Below, piece after piece: positions 1-6,555 of a stretch of DNA of 14,194 nucleotides. The position numbers and the translations under genes are program-made. Every line of letters starts with the position of its first letter. Position 1 is the first letter of the stretch. The stretch is from NCBI GenBank assembly GCA_031556525.1, contig JAVBSS010000022.1, positions 1 through 14,194 on the forward strand, read 5' to 3'. The stretch comes from JAVBSN01 sp031556525 (lineage in GTDB: Bacteria; Bacillota; Clostridia; Lachnospirales; Lachnospiraceae). The notes beneath the pieces are model-generated. The model was given only the letters and a program-made list of their open reading frames with translations. It was not told the DNA's origin and did no database searches.

Positions 1-277
1 TTCTCCATTTGTTAATGCTGTTATTGAGCCTATGTTGTCATAATGATATGTAAAATATGTTCCTAATACTTCACCTACTGTATCCGTTGCACTTTGGTTA
101 CTTATTTCTTTGCTTATTAGTTTTCCTGCTCCGTATACATAGCTAGTTATACTTCCGTTAGATTCATATGCTACTAACATCTGACTTAGGGCTGTATTGT
201 TATCTATTACATATTCTGTTGTCTTGCCACCTATTGTTGATGCTATTCTATTGTTGATTGCATCATAGGTGTATGTA
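1..277 (-). pseudogene. RHS core repeat fragment, runs off the window
   Basis: On the minus strand this encodes RHS/YD-repeat sequence beginning ITYTYDAINNRIAST and continuing through VIDNNTALSQMLV and SYVYGAGKLISKEI to HYDNIGSITALTNG at base 1. The YxYDxxNRxxx spacing and the 'GAGKLIS' step are typical of RHS cores of secreted or surface toxins. It continues beyond the window. An in-frame TGA sits immediately upstream of the first isoleucine codon, and there is no start codon or ribosome site, so this is a remnant and not an expressed 5' end. Its natural upstream continuation lies, inverted, at 378-515 on the plus strand. The family assignment is seen directly; the remnant status is inferred from the stop and the broken join. 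Confidence 0.75.
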
Positions 278-280
278 ATT

Positions 281-377
281 CAAGCAGTTTGATAATTCAA
301 ATGTCTTTATATATGCAGATTGCCCCTATCTGGGTACTGAGAAATATTACGAGAATGTTTTCAGTATGAAAGACCAT
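281..377 (+). pseudogene. inverted fragment of D12-class DNA adenine methyltransferase (motif IV region)
   Basis: The plus strand encodes KQFDNSNVFIYADCPY followed by LGTEKYYENVFSMKDH, closely matching residues ~214-244 of the intact methyltransferase at 11125-12084, including the DCPY motif. It is the missing middle of the broken gene whose N-terminal part lies at 516-1158 on the opposite strand. At about 375-378 the text changes without a frame break into RHS repeat sequence, so the methyltransferase C-terminus, ~75 residues in the intact copy, is lost. Confidence 0.8.
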
Positions 378-515
378 GATGCATCAAATAGGTTAGTAAC
401 GTATAATGGAGAACAAGTAGAATACGACAAAGCAGGAAATATGACCTACGGTCCTGTAGATGGCAAGATGACTAAGTTAACATATGACTGTCGTAATCGA
501 TTAATAGACGCAGGA
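378..515 (+). pseudogene. inverted RHS core fragment fused in frame to methyltransferase fragment
   Basis: The plus strand reads DASNRLVTYNGEQVEYDKAG and then MTYGPVDGKMTKLTYDCRNRLIDAG before a stop. These are two consecutive RHS/YD repeats. They directly precede, in the ancestral orientation, the RHS text found on the minus strand at 277-1. The frame is shared with the methyltransferase fragment at 281-377. The join falls around GACCAT/GATGC and looks like a microhomology junction left by a deletion. There is no start codon or ribosome site of its own. Confidence 0.75.
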
Positions 516-1158
516 TGAATACTTTTCTGAAGTCTCTGTTAAGTATTTCAACAGTTTGCAAACGCTTAGATAATTGTAAAATACGCTCCTTATTCTTCTT
601 GTACAACTCAGCTGTATTAGCAGTTCCATTCGTTGCAATCCAAAATGAGGGATTATTAGTTTGTCCTCTAAATGTCCCAAATGAAATGTAATAATAAGCA
701 ACTGCTCTCTCCAAATTCGACATCGCTTTATTTGATTTCATATCCTCTTTAAATTGATTGAAAATCACCTCAAAATATGGCAGTTTATCTACTTCTAAAA
801 TAAACTCTGATAAGTTATCTCTTATCACAATGTAAAGGTTAGTAATATTACCATTGATGTCATTCACAACTACCCTCATATCCCAGGGCAAGTAGCAGAG
901 CATCGCCAAACTTCCACAAAACACATCCACGAAAACATCACACTCCGACTGCCGAAATGCCTCAACAACTTCTCTTCCTATTCTCGATGGCTTCTTACCA
1001 ATGCAAGGAAATATTGTTTTTATTTTCTCCTTATTATCTCTAACTAGTGCCTCACCTATTGCTAAGCGTATAGCTTGTGACAGATTATCGGTTTCATAAA
1101 TCTCCTTCAATTTTTCGAGTACCTCATCATCTTCTCTAATACTTATCTTACTCAACAT
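516..1158 (-). pseudogene. broken D12-class DNA adenine methyltransferase (N-terminal ~2/3)
   Basis: A start at 1158 (MLSKISIREDDEV...) is chosen because AAAGGAGG lies 5 bases upstream; the open frame continues further upstream but without such a site. Residues 1-40 resemble a ribbon-helix-helix DNA-binding segment. Residues ~76-84 (FVDVFCGSLA) match the AdoMet-binding motif I of Dam-like enzymes, followed by NDING. The match to the intact copy at 11125-12084 ends at LNRDFRKV near base 520, after which the frame reads backwards through the inverted segment into a meaningless tail. Motif IV (DCPY) is in the inverted piece, so no active enzyme is expected. N-termini of the two copies are nearly identical, whereas residues ~105-195 (the target-recognition region) differ strongly. 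Confidence 0.85.
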
Positions 1159-1282
1159 AAACTCCTCCTTTAAAACGGAGCCTCTTCTAGAGAAAAAGTT
1201 CAAATGAGTAAAAAAACTAATATCAACCATTTTCCCACCCATCTCCCATACTTCTCATAAACAGACAGACCGCTACTAAAAA

Positions 1283-1292
1283 CTTTTAAAAG
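1283..1292. promoter_or_regulatory. palindrome in methyltransferase leader, possible operator
   Basis: The perfect 10-bp palindrome CTTTTAAAAG is conserved at 12209-12218 in the leader of the intact copy while nearby bases vary. Since the encoded protein starts with a ribbon-helix-helix-like segment, autoregulation through this site is a reasonable guess, but nothing more. AT-rich palindromes are common by chance. Confidence 0.25.
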
Positions 1293-1341
1293 AGTAGGTT
1301 CATCTCGACTAATTCAATTATCACTTGGAGATTTTATGCAT

Positions 1342-1394
1342 CAAAAAAAGAACTTCTGCAACATAGATTTTTGTCTATCTATGTTGCAAAAGTT
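1342..1394 (-). terminator. intrinsic terminator after the histidine-rich toxin/immunity cassette
   Basis: On the minus strand the arms GCAACATAGAT and ATCTATGTTGC form an 11-bp stem, extended by AGAACTT/AAGTTCT across small bulges, followed by a run of seven T. It lies ~35 bases after the immunity gene stop and directly before the methyltransferase leader. A closely similar terminator stands at 12268-12322 in the equivalent place. Confidence 0.85.
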
Positions 1395-1429
1395 CTCTAT
1401 TAATGTGTTGGTAATATATTATATATTAA

Positions 1430-1897
1430 TTAATCCCAATATAAGCTTTTAATTTTATTTATTTGTCTCTTTTCAATAAATGACGTATAGTTTTCTACTT
1501 TACCCTCCATGCTAAAAGCTAATGCTACTGTTCCGTCTATACCTTCATTCTCACATAACATTACAATATCACTTGGCTCTACTATTCTACAATTTCTAAA
1601 ACACTCGTATATTTTTTCTAATTCAGTTTTTGTATTAATCCATAAGGTATCACCATAAATATGTATTTCTGATTCTATGAAATCCACTCCATACGTACAT
1701 ACATATATTTCAATATCCTTATCTAACTCTTTTAATTTTAAAAGCACATTATTTAGTTTTTCTAATTCCTCATATTCATCAATTACAAATTTACAATATT
1801 TTTTTACATCTTCACTAAAAAATAAATTATATTCTATCAAAATACTATCATTTGATATTTCATCTTTATATTTGTTGATTAATTTTATTAAATCCAT
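1430..1897 (-). CDS. putative immunity protein for the adjacent toxin
   Basis: A 155-residue acidic, cytoplasmic-looking protein with no signal peptide or membrane segment. I do not recognise its family. The N-terminal half is helical and lysine/glutamate-rich (EYEELEKLNNVLLKLKELDKD would suit helices), and the C-terminal half is mixed. It starts 16 bases after the toxin stop at 1914 with GAGGTG placed ~6 bases before the ATG, so it has its own translation signal. It is followed within ~35 bases by a strong terminator, which closes a two-gene toxin/immunity unit. The immunity role is inferred purely from position: small, acidic, directly downstream of an RHS-tip toxin, as in other RHS and contact-dependent inhibition systems. 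Confidence 0.6.
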   Translation of the reverse strand: MDLIKLINKYKDEISNDSILIEYNLFFSEDVKKYCKFVIDEYEELEKLNNVLLKLKELDKDIEIYVCTYGVDFIESEIHIYGDTLWINTKTELEKIYECFRNCRIVEPSDIVMLCENEGIDGTVALAFSMEGKVENYTSFIEKRQINKIKSLYWD

Positions 1898-1913
1898 AAT
1901 TTCACCTCTATTT

Positions 1914-2345
1914 TTATTTTTGATATTGTGCTAGTGTTTTAGCATACTTAATTGCCTCAAGCATTCCTTCATTATACTTCGTTCCAAAGTTATCTCTAAT
2001 ATTTTTTATATCTAAAGCCATTCTTTGTCTTGCATTTAATGCTTCATCAACAATCATCGTATGTTTACCTTTTCCTCTATATGTTCTTGTTAGAGCATGG
2101 TCTTTTTTTGTCATTAATAATGCTGGTCCATCATTTTTTGACATATTTAAATTTTTTTCATTAAATCTATTTTGAGGCATATGATGCCCTACTTCATCTG
2201 CTCCCCTAGTTGCATTTACATCCTTAAAACTTCCTCCTAATACCTTTTCAGAATCAGAACCATTCATCGCAGCAGCTTCAGCCGCTGCTTTCTCTGCTTT
2301 TGCTGCTTTAGTACACGGAGAGGAATTATGCACCAAGATATCCAT
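1914..2345 (-). CDS. orphan RHS C-terminal toxin, putative histidine-metal (HNH/Endo VII-like) nuclease
   Basis: 143 residues starting with MDILVHN, which is the conserved last piece of a HINT domain (compare SLDILVHN in the active gene at 14030). After an alanine-rich linker comes GADEVGHHMPQ, then GPALLMTKKDHALTRTYRG, then MALDIKNIRDNFGTKY. This order of a His-His-Met-Pro block, a DHxxT block and a DIxxIRxxFGxKY tail occurs in a common class of polymorphic toxin tips that I believe to be treble-clef nucleases, but I cannot name the family firmly. There is no signal peptide and no clear ribosome site, and the HINT remnant upstream is out of frame, so this is probably a silent tip waiting for recombination onto the active RHS gene. 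Confidence 0.65.
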   Translation of the reverse strand: MDILVHNSSPCTKAAKAEKAAAEAAAMNGSDSEKVLGGSFKDVNATRGADEVGHHMPQNRFNEKNLNMSKNDGPALLMTKKDHALTRTYRGKGKHTMIVDEALNARQRMALDIKNIRDNFGTKYNEGMLEAIKYAKTLAQYQK

Positions 2346-2386
2346 ATCAGTGACATAGTCTCTAATGAGTCCTCTACTTCTAAGTT
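2325..2386 (-). repeat. HINT 3'-end remnant, copy 3 (cassette homology block)
   Basis: A ~62-bp stretch similar to the HINT C-terminal coding sequence of the active gene (14023-14085) and to 3222-3283 and 13074-13135. It is the most diverged of the three orphan copies: it reads ...DYVTDMDILVHNSS at its 3' end instead of YVGS.. The NFEVED-type 5' part and the ILVHN-type 3' part are in different frames, as in the other two orphan copies. Confidence 0.75.
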
Positions 2387-2456
2387 GGTGTGTAGTATTC
2401 TGATATAGATTTAGTGTCTATAACTACAAATCGTATATTGATTCAAAATTTGTTTT

Positions 2457-2483
2457 AGTATAATAAACACCACCGCCTGTCAA
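2457..2483 (-). promoter_or_regulatory. possible promoter upstream of the orphan histidine-rich toxin cassette
   Basis: On the minus strand TTGACA (2483-2478) is followed after 15 bases by TATACT (2462-2457). The -35 is perfect and the -10 matches 5 of 6, but the spacing is short. It lies between the TNT cassette and the next cassette and overlaps an imperfect hairpin (AACATCGTCTGT / ACAGGCGG). It could drive the downstream toxin/immunity pair or be fortuitous. Confidence 0.25.
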
Positions 2484-2590
2484 TGGTTCATTTGTTAAAC
2501 AGACGATGTTGCTATTTTAATATTTTTTCATAGAAAAGCCAGTTACTTTTACATATACAAATGTTTATATTAACTAACCTTATAGATGTA

Positions 2591-2821
2591 TTATAAACAT
2601 AAAATTTTTTTAATTATTTCTTGTAGATACAAACATGCACTATCTTCTGTATCAAATTGAATCAAATGTGATTTTATTCCTCTTTCGCTATAGTAAACTT
2701 CCCATTTTTCTTGTGTTTTATTTATACAGTAAGCTTCACTCGGCAATCCCCCTTTTAAGCTATATAAGTTTTCTGGAACCTTATTACTAACCAGAAAATT
2801 TTTCAATTCATTTATTTTCAT
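2591..2821 (-). CDS. putative immunity protein for the TNT toxin
   Basis: A 76-residue cytoplasmic protein without signal peptide. It begins one base after the toxin stop (TAA, 2825-2823), with the ribosome site AAAGGTAGG inside the toxin's last codons, so its translation is probably coupled to that of the toxin. The sequence contains NLYSLKGGLPSEAYCINKTQ followed by a WEVYYSERG block, a pattern I associate with small immunity proteins next to RHS tips, although I cannot assign a numbered family. It is much shorter than the mycobacterial TNT antitoxin IFT (Rv3902c), so an unrelated mode of neutralisation is likely. No good terminator follows. Confidence 0.6.
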   Translation of the reverse strand: MKINELKNFLVSNKVPENLYSLKGGLPSEAYCINKTQEKWEVYYSERGIKSHLIQFDTEDSACLYLQEIIKKILCL

Positions 2822-2822
2822 T

Positions 2823-3251
2823 TTAATTACCTACCTTTCTCAATATTCCGTTATCAAGCAATTCGGATATTGGAGACATAAATTCATATTGAATTCCACC
2901 TCCAGCTTCTCCAAACCAAGATGCAACTTTTCCACCCTGTACTTCAACTGGTTTTAAAACTTCAAAAATTGTATACGGCTTTGCATCTGTTCCTTTAGGA
3001 AGCGCTCTATTAGTATATGGTGTTCCCAATGGCGATACAAAAGTTCCTCCATCATATCCAAATCTATCTACCATATCTCCTGGTTGAAGTGTAATCGACT
3101 CAGGTTGGCCATCAAATCCTCTATTTTCTGGCCATATTGGGCTACCATCAGCATTATAATACTTTGCATCATTACCACCATCAGAACCACTATTCAACTT
3201 AGCAGTATCCTTAGCACAAGTATTATGTACCAATATCTCTGCACTACCCAC
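2823..3251 (-). CDS. orphan RHS C-terminal toxin with TNT (NAD+ glycohydrolase) domain
   Basis: 142 residues. The first ten (GSAEILVHNTC) are the end of a HINT domain. From residue ~30 the sequence is a TNT domain (the fold of M. tuberculosis CpnT C-terminus, an NAD(P)+ glycohydrolase): YYNADGSPIWPENRGF, then PESITLQPGDMVDRFGYDGG, TFVSPLGTPYTNRALP, KPYTIFEVLKPV, and SWFGEAGGGIQYEF. The arginines of DRFG and NRALP and the glutamine of GGGxQ, which the family uses in NAD binding and catalysis, are present. The position that is YH in many members reads YT here. A candidate start is a GTG with no ribosome site, and a stop lies in frame just upstream, so it is probably silent unless recombined onto the active RHS gene. 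Predicted target: NAD+ of a competing cell. Confidence 0.85.
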   Translation of the reverse strand: MGSAEILVHNTCAKDTAKLNSGSDGGNDAKYYNADGSPIWPENRGFDGQPESITLQPGDMVDRFGYDGGTFVSPLGTPYTNRALPKGTDAKPYTIFEVLKPVEVQGGKVASWFGEAGGGIQYEFMSPISELLDNGILRKVGN

Positions 3252-3283
3252 GTAGTCCCTAATGAGTCTTCTACCTCAAAGTT
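3222..3283 (-). repeat. HINT 3'-end remnant, copy 2 (cassette homology block)
   Basis: A ~62-bp block coding for NFEVED at its 5' end and YVGSAEILVHN at its 3' end, but with one base fewer than the active gene between the two, so they are in different frames. The block is almost identical to that at 13074-13135. Sequence upstream of AACTTTGAGG no longer resembles HINT. Confidence 0.85.
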
Positions 3284-3351
3284 GATGTAATGACTACTTC
3301 ATTATATTTACAATTATAATCGTATACTGTAGAAAAATAAAGTGCTATTTG

Positions 3352-4599
3352 TTATTCTTTTCCTTCCTTTGTAATATTGTACATTGGTGGATTTATGTAG
3401 TCTTCTTCATAAGTAAGCATCGACCAAATAATACTTACTAGTCTACGTTGTACGCATTTTAATGCTTGTCCCTTTGTCTTACCCTCTGATAGTTTTCTCT
3501 GGTAATACTCATAGAAAAACGGATTAATTACTTTGTTCTTACCACTTACTGGCGAAGTTAATCTTACTGCAAGGTTATACAGTAACGAGTTAAGTTCTCT
3601 ATTACCCCTTTGGTTGGCAAATTGTATGTCGTGTTTACCTGATGAATAGGACACTGGAGCTATACCCGCATAACGTGCTAATTTTGCAGATGTCGAAAAC
3701 TTTGTAATGTCACCAATACACGAAAGTATCTGAGTTGCTGTTATTACGTCTATACCATTCATTGATGTAAGGGTACAGTTAAACTGTTTATAGAATGTTG
3801 CCAAGTGATGCTCGATTTCTTTCATTTCATCAATGGATTGGCGAATCTGTCTAACTGTTGATTGCACTGTAAAATCTCTTGTTTCTTGGAAGGCTAATGT
3901 AGTGTCACCATTTTCTTTTATAATGGTTAAAATCTCTACTGCCTTTTCCATACCAAAATTTTTTGCTGATACAGAATATAGAAACTCTGCAAGTTCAGTA
4001 ACTGTTGTTTCTGATAAGGTTTGTGGTGATGGATAACGTTCCAAAAATCCAAGTGAACTGTTACAATCAATGTTTTTAAATAGCCTATTATACTGTGGAT
4101 AGTGTGGCATAATCAAAGTATGTAGATGATTTTTTAAAGCAGTCATATTTTTAACAATGAATTGTCTTCTAATTACAAGGCTACGCAAAATGAAATATTC
4201 ATCTTGGGGCTTGGCAACTGGCAAAATATCAAGTTTGTTTAGCAATACCCTTGCTGCACATTCTGCATCAACTGAATCTGTCTTTTCTACCACGTTCTGG
4301 TTCTTACGCTCTCCAGCAACTAAAAGTGCATTAACATGTTTAACCTCATAATCATGGTCTGTAAGAAAAACTGTCAGCATTCTACCATATGCTGTTGTAT
4401 CTTCTAGTCCGAATAAAAGTGAAGTTCCATCTAGACAAAGATTGTTGGCTTCACTTAGAAAATCCTCAAACCTAGATGGTAGGTTATTAAAAGTTATTTC
4501 GCCAATCCTTTCATAAAAGCAATCCAAAAATACTGCTGTGTGAGTGTCCTTGTGAGAATCAATCCCAACATAAGTGTATAACATTTTTTTGTGTATCAT
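3352..4599 (-). CDS. IS110-family transposase (DEDD recombinase)
   Basis: 415 residues from the start at 4599, chosen because GGAGG stands 8 bases upstream; a more upstream ATG at 4638 lacks one. The N-terminal RuvC-like DEDD domain is complete: D14 (VGIDSHKDTH), E66 (FGLEDTTAYG), D108 and D111 (EKTDSVDA). A coiled middle follows. The C-terminal Transposase_20 domain runs from LTSMNGIDVITATQIL through LARYAGIAPVSYSSG (holding the family's catalytic serine region) to RGNRELNSLLYNLAV. Length is normal and no frameshift is seen, so it is probably active. It lies between the TNT cassette and the SymE-like gene. IS110 elements have no terminal inverted repeats and use an RNA guide encoded in a noncoding end; here the hairpin-rich sequence upstream of the gene (4640-4885) fits that role. 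Confidence 0.93.
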   Translation of the reverse strand: MIHKKMLYTYVGIDSHKDTHTAVFLDCFYERIGEITFNNLPSRFEDFLSEANNLCLDGTSLLFGLEDTTAYGRMLTVFLTDHDYEVKHVNALLVAGERKNQNVVEKTDSVDAECAARVLLNKLDILPVAKPQDEYFILRSLVIRRQFIVKNMTALKNHLHTLIMPHYPQYNRLFKNIDCNSSLGFLERYPSPQTLSETTVTELAEFLYSVSAKNFGMEKAVEILTIIKENGDTTLAFQETRDFTVQSTVRQIRQSIDEMKEIEHHLATFYKQFNCTLTSMNGIDVITATQILSCIGDITKFSTSAKLARYAGIAPVSYSSGKHDIQFANQRGNRELNSLLYNLAVRLTSPVSGKNKVINPFFYEYYQRKLSEGKTKGQALKCVQRRLVSIIWSMLTYEEDYINPPMYNITKEGKE

Positions 4600-4639
4600 A
4601 GTTTTATTCCTCCAATTTATTTTTAATTTAGTTTTCAAA

Positions 4640-4885
4640 GTTCTTTCAGCCTTATTACATCTCTAAAGCTAGCGTTATACGAAAAAGAGCCTATCGCATC
4701 GCAAATACTAGTAAGTACAGACTGTTGCAAAAAGAACACTTAAAAGGATTTATTAAAATATACCTGTATTCCCTTTGCAACAGCCTCAAAAACCCAAGTA
4801 TAAAATACAAGGTATGCTCAGCATTAATTACTACTAGAGTAATCTGCACGGACTATTACAGTTTTGGGTTTTTGAAACTATTTTT
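4640..4885 (-). ncRNA. candidate IS110 bridge RNA
   Basis: The ~300 bases 5' of the transposase start contain three nested or adjacent hairpins. There is a perfect 12-bp pair TCAAAAACCCAA (4786-4797) / TTGGGTTTTTGA (4864-4875). It encloses ATTACT (4827-4832) / AGTAAT (4838-4843) with a 5-base loop. Nearer the gene is a perfect 10-bp pair CTGTTGCAAA (4722-4731) / TTTGCAACAG (4774-4783) with a ~42-base internal loop. IS110-group elements encode their bridge RNA, with target- and donor-binding loops, upstream of the transposase, so place and structure agree. The guide loops cannot be assigned without the element ends. Confidence 0.5.
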
Positions 4886-4916
4886 TATATCATGGGGGCA
4901 TTCCCCTTAATAACAT

Positions 4917-5678
4917 TTAAAACATATCTGACACATCTAACTTGCAAAGTTTTATATTTCCATATGTAGATTTGACTGCAAATATATCATTAATAGTAAA
5001 ACCAGACTTGGTTAACAACCTATTATGAATTGCTATGTATGGGTTGCCTTTACCACCACTTCTAACTTGTATTAAGGTAAGTTTTTTTACCCTTACCATC
5101 TTGACTAGTTCTTCATATGGTTCTATTTCTTTATCTTTTAATTCAAAGGTTATAGAACCACCATCTGCTGTTGCTAAGATAACTGCTTCATTTTCAAAGC
5201 CATAGCTAGATAGCCACTTCTCGCTTAATCTAGTTTGCATTTCTCCATACTCTAAAACAGCAATATTGAATGAGCAGATACGTGTCGCTTCATTATCTGA
5301 AAAGCCAAATTTAGCGAGGTCAACTTTACGTATCTGTATCTTTCCATATGAATACTTAACAACACAAGTATCTCCAAAGCTAAGACCACAACTATTGATA
5401 AAATTTCCTGACGTCATTACTGCTGGAAAAGAGCCTCTTTCCTTATATGAAATCTGTATCACGTGAATTAGTTTTTCTTCTTTAGTAACACTACTATCAT
5501 CATCTACAAGGACAAAATCCATACCCTCTGTTTTAGGAACAACCTTAATACTTGAGCCAATTGTAAAGCCTATATCCAAGAGCCAGTTACCTGTAAGGGC
5601 AACCTTTAGTTTTTTGCCTGTAATGTGAGTACCTGTGCAAGTGACACTGGTTAATTTTGTATTAATATTATTTGTCAT
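4917..5678 (-). CDS. protein of four tandem SymE/AbrB-like domains
   Basis: 253 residues, ATG preceded by GGAGAGG. It is built from four repeats of ~40-50 residues, roughly 22-59, 70-120, 134-182 and 199-248. Each has a strand, a 'xLxxxGF' segment (NWLLDIGFTIGSSIKVV; GNFINSCGLSFGDTCVV; KWLSSYGFENEAVIL; NRLLTKSGFTINDIFAV) and a final 'GxIxxxKxD' strand. This is the pattern of SymE-type toxins (swapped-hairpin AbrB superfamily), which normally carry one such domain. A role in DNA or RNA binding or a toxin-antitoxin-derived role is possible, but four copies in one chain may be a structural or regulatory derivative. It ends within a few dozen bases of the IS110 5' region and stands alone. No enzyme motif is visible. 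Confidence 0.7.
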   Translation of the reverse strand: MTNNINTKLTSVTCTGTHITGKKLKVALTGNWLLDIGFTIGSSIKVVPKTEGMDFVLVDDDSSVTKEEKLIHVIQISYKERGSFPAVMTSGNFINSCGLSFGDTCVVKYSYGKIQIRKVDLAKFGFSDNEATRICSFNIAVLEYGEMQTRLSEKWLSSYGFENEAVILATADGGSITFELKDKEIEPYEELVKMVRVKKLTLIQVRSGGKGNPYIAIHNRLLTKSGFTINDIFAVKSTYGNIKLCKLDVSDMF

Positions 5679-6023
5679 ATATTTTCCTCTCCATAATCTA
5701 AGTTGTGTGATGTTACCTCTTAATCAACTTAAGTTCAAGTTAATTCAGACCATATCTCTTTTTGAAATATTATGTTTCCCAGTATAGCAAAATCGACTTT
5801 TTCAACTCACCTTTTCAAGACCACCAAAAGTATGTCAATCTCCCCTATAATCAACACTTCTCAATTTCTACCTTTTTAATATCCTCTGAAATTTCTACTA
5901 TCTCCATACGTAAACTTTCATGTGATATTCAAAAAGTGTGTCAAGTGTTTTTTTAATATTTTTAAAATTATTTTTTATGACGAAAATATCTACTATATTT
6001 ATTGCCCTCAAATCTTTCCAACA
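5679..6023. other. AT-rich gap upstream of the four-domain SymE-like gene
   Basis: No convincing gene. On the minus strand TTGAAC and TAACAT with 17 bases between them lie ~40-70 bases before the SymE-like start and could be a weak promoter; a sequence rich in AACTT/AAGTT steps overlaps the -35. A perfect TTGACA near 5940 has no matching -10. A 64-codon open frame on the plus strand lacks a ribosome site and looks random. Confidence 0.4.
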
Positions 6024-6070
6024 AAAAAGTGATACCCACATGGAATGAACCATAGACAGTACCACTTTTT
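6024..6070 (-). terminator. intrinsic terminator after the recombinase/repeat-array unit
   Basis: The arms AAAAAGTGGTAC and GTATCACTTTTT (minus strand) pair over 12 positions with one G-U, and T's follow. The G-U would be an A-C mismatch on the plus strand, which favours minus-strand use, although A's and T's on both flanks might let it work both ways. One copy of the ATACCCA heptamer (6032-6038) is in the stem. Confidence 0.65.
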
Positions 6071-6135
6071 AAATCGTTATTCAATTTTTACTTTGTTATG
6101 AATTGCTATATCAGTTGATGTTAAAACGAATACAG

Positions 6136-6555
6136 AAAATATCAAATCAGCCATAGATTATATCAATTCGAATGAAGAAAATATCATTTTAAGATTTGTA
6201 ATTATCGAATTACCAATAGTTTATATTGTATCAACTTCAGAAAATATCGATTCACTATCAGAAGATATCATTTCATACTTAGCAATTATCAAATCACCAA
6301 TAGTTAATGTTGTTTCAATTTCAGTAAATGTTATTTCAAGATTTGCAATTATCGAATTACCAATAGTTAATATTGTTTCAAATGTAGAAAATATCATTTC
6401 ACTATCAGAAAATATTAATTCAATTTCAATAAATGTTATTTCATATTTAGTAATTGTTAAATCACCAATAACAAATATCATTTCAATTTCAGATATAGTT
6501 ATTTCAACTTTATAAAATATGGAATCAACATAAGTAATCATCAAATCAAGAACAC
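6136..6555. repeat. 20-unit array of diverged 21-bp repeats in perfect register
   Basis: Starting at 6136 every 21 bases opens a unit such as AAAATATCATTTCACTATCAG, with no insertion or deletion through unit 20, which overlaps the recombinase stop codon. Units fall into subtypes; for example xAATTATCGAATTACCAATAG recurs at 6199 and 6346, with relatives at 6283 and 6451, each flanked by the same neighbour types, so blocks of three were duplicated. Because 21 is a multiple of 3 both strands carry long open frames of heptapeptides. There are no unique spacers, so it is not a CRISPR array. Confidence 0.85.
6221..6541 (-). CDS. heptad-repeat peptide encoded by the 21-bp array (doubtful gene)
   Basis: Taking the ATG at 6542-6540 as start gives ~106 residues built of heptads such as SEIEMIF, SDSEMIF, STFETIL and TIGDLII, with a regular acidic residue and hydrophobic pairs. 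The start overlaps the recombinase stop (TGATG), which would allow translational coupling. The frame stops at 6221 where ATA-TTA of other units has become ATA-TAA; beyond this the array continues in register to 6136 with another stop, as if a longer frame had decayed. The opposite strand is open too (6102-6512) but has no start codon or ribosome site. It has no recognised family. The indel-free register is the main argument that it is or was translated. Confidence 0.35.
   Translation of the reverse strand: MITYVDSIFYKVEITISEIEMIFVIGDLTITKYEITFIEIELIFSDSEMIFSTFETILTIGNSIIANLEITFTEIETTLTIGDLIIAKYEMISSDSESIFSEVDTI

Larger units (their letters stand above)
278..520. other. inverted segment with 5-bp inverted repeats at its ends
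   Basis: The piece between ATTCA (278-282) and TGAAT (516-520) has been flipped. Re-inverting it rejoins the methyltransferase frame ending ...LNRDFRKVF at 520 to KQFDNSNVFIYADCPY, now on the plus strand at 281, exactly where the intact paralogue at 11125-12084 has LEQFNKPNIFIYADCPY. It also rejoins the RHS text ...YDCRNRLIDAG to ITYTYDAINN at 277. Both joins are repaired by one inversion, which is strong evidence for the event. The repeats are too short to suggest a dedicated invertase. Confidence 0.8.
895..1398. repeat. ~500-bp direct repeat, copy A (terminator, leader and 5' part of methyltransferase)
   Basis: This segment matches 11828-12326 closely, covering the terminator hairpin, the leader with the palindrome CTTTTAAAAG (1283-1292 here, 12209-12218 there), the ribosome site and the first ~85 codons of the methyltransferase. 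Identity is high by eye, with scattered substitutions. It implies a duplication of the terminator-plus-methyltransferase module, or gene conversion between copies. Confidence 0.8.

Noticed and set aside
278..520. Phase-variable DNA inversion switch
   Set aside because: The inverted repeats are only 5 bp and both genes involved are already fragments; a one-off rearrangement is more likely.
4725..4910. 61-codon plus-strand open frame upstream of the IS110 gene
   Set aside because: Runs antisense through the hairpins of the candidate bridge RNA and has no ribosome site.
5762..5956. 64-codon plus-strand open frame
   Set aside because: No ribosome site, low-complexity composition and no family likeness.
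6102..6512. Plus-strand coding of the 21-bp array (ENIDSLS-type heptads)
   Set aside because: Open for over 400 bases but lacking ATG, ribosome site or promoter; kept only as a remark in the array entry.
6136..6555. Repeat array as a CRISPR
   Set aside because: Units are contiguous 21-mers without spacers, diverged from each other, and no cas genes are near.
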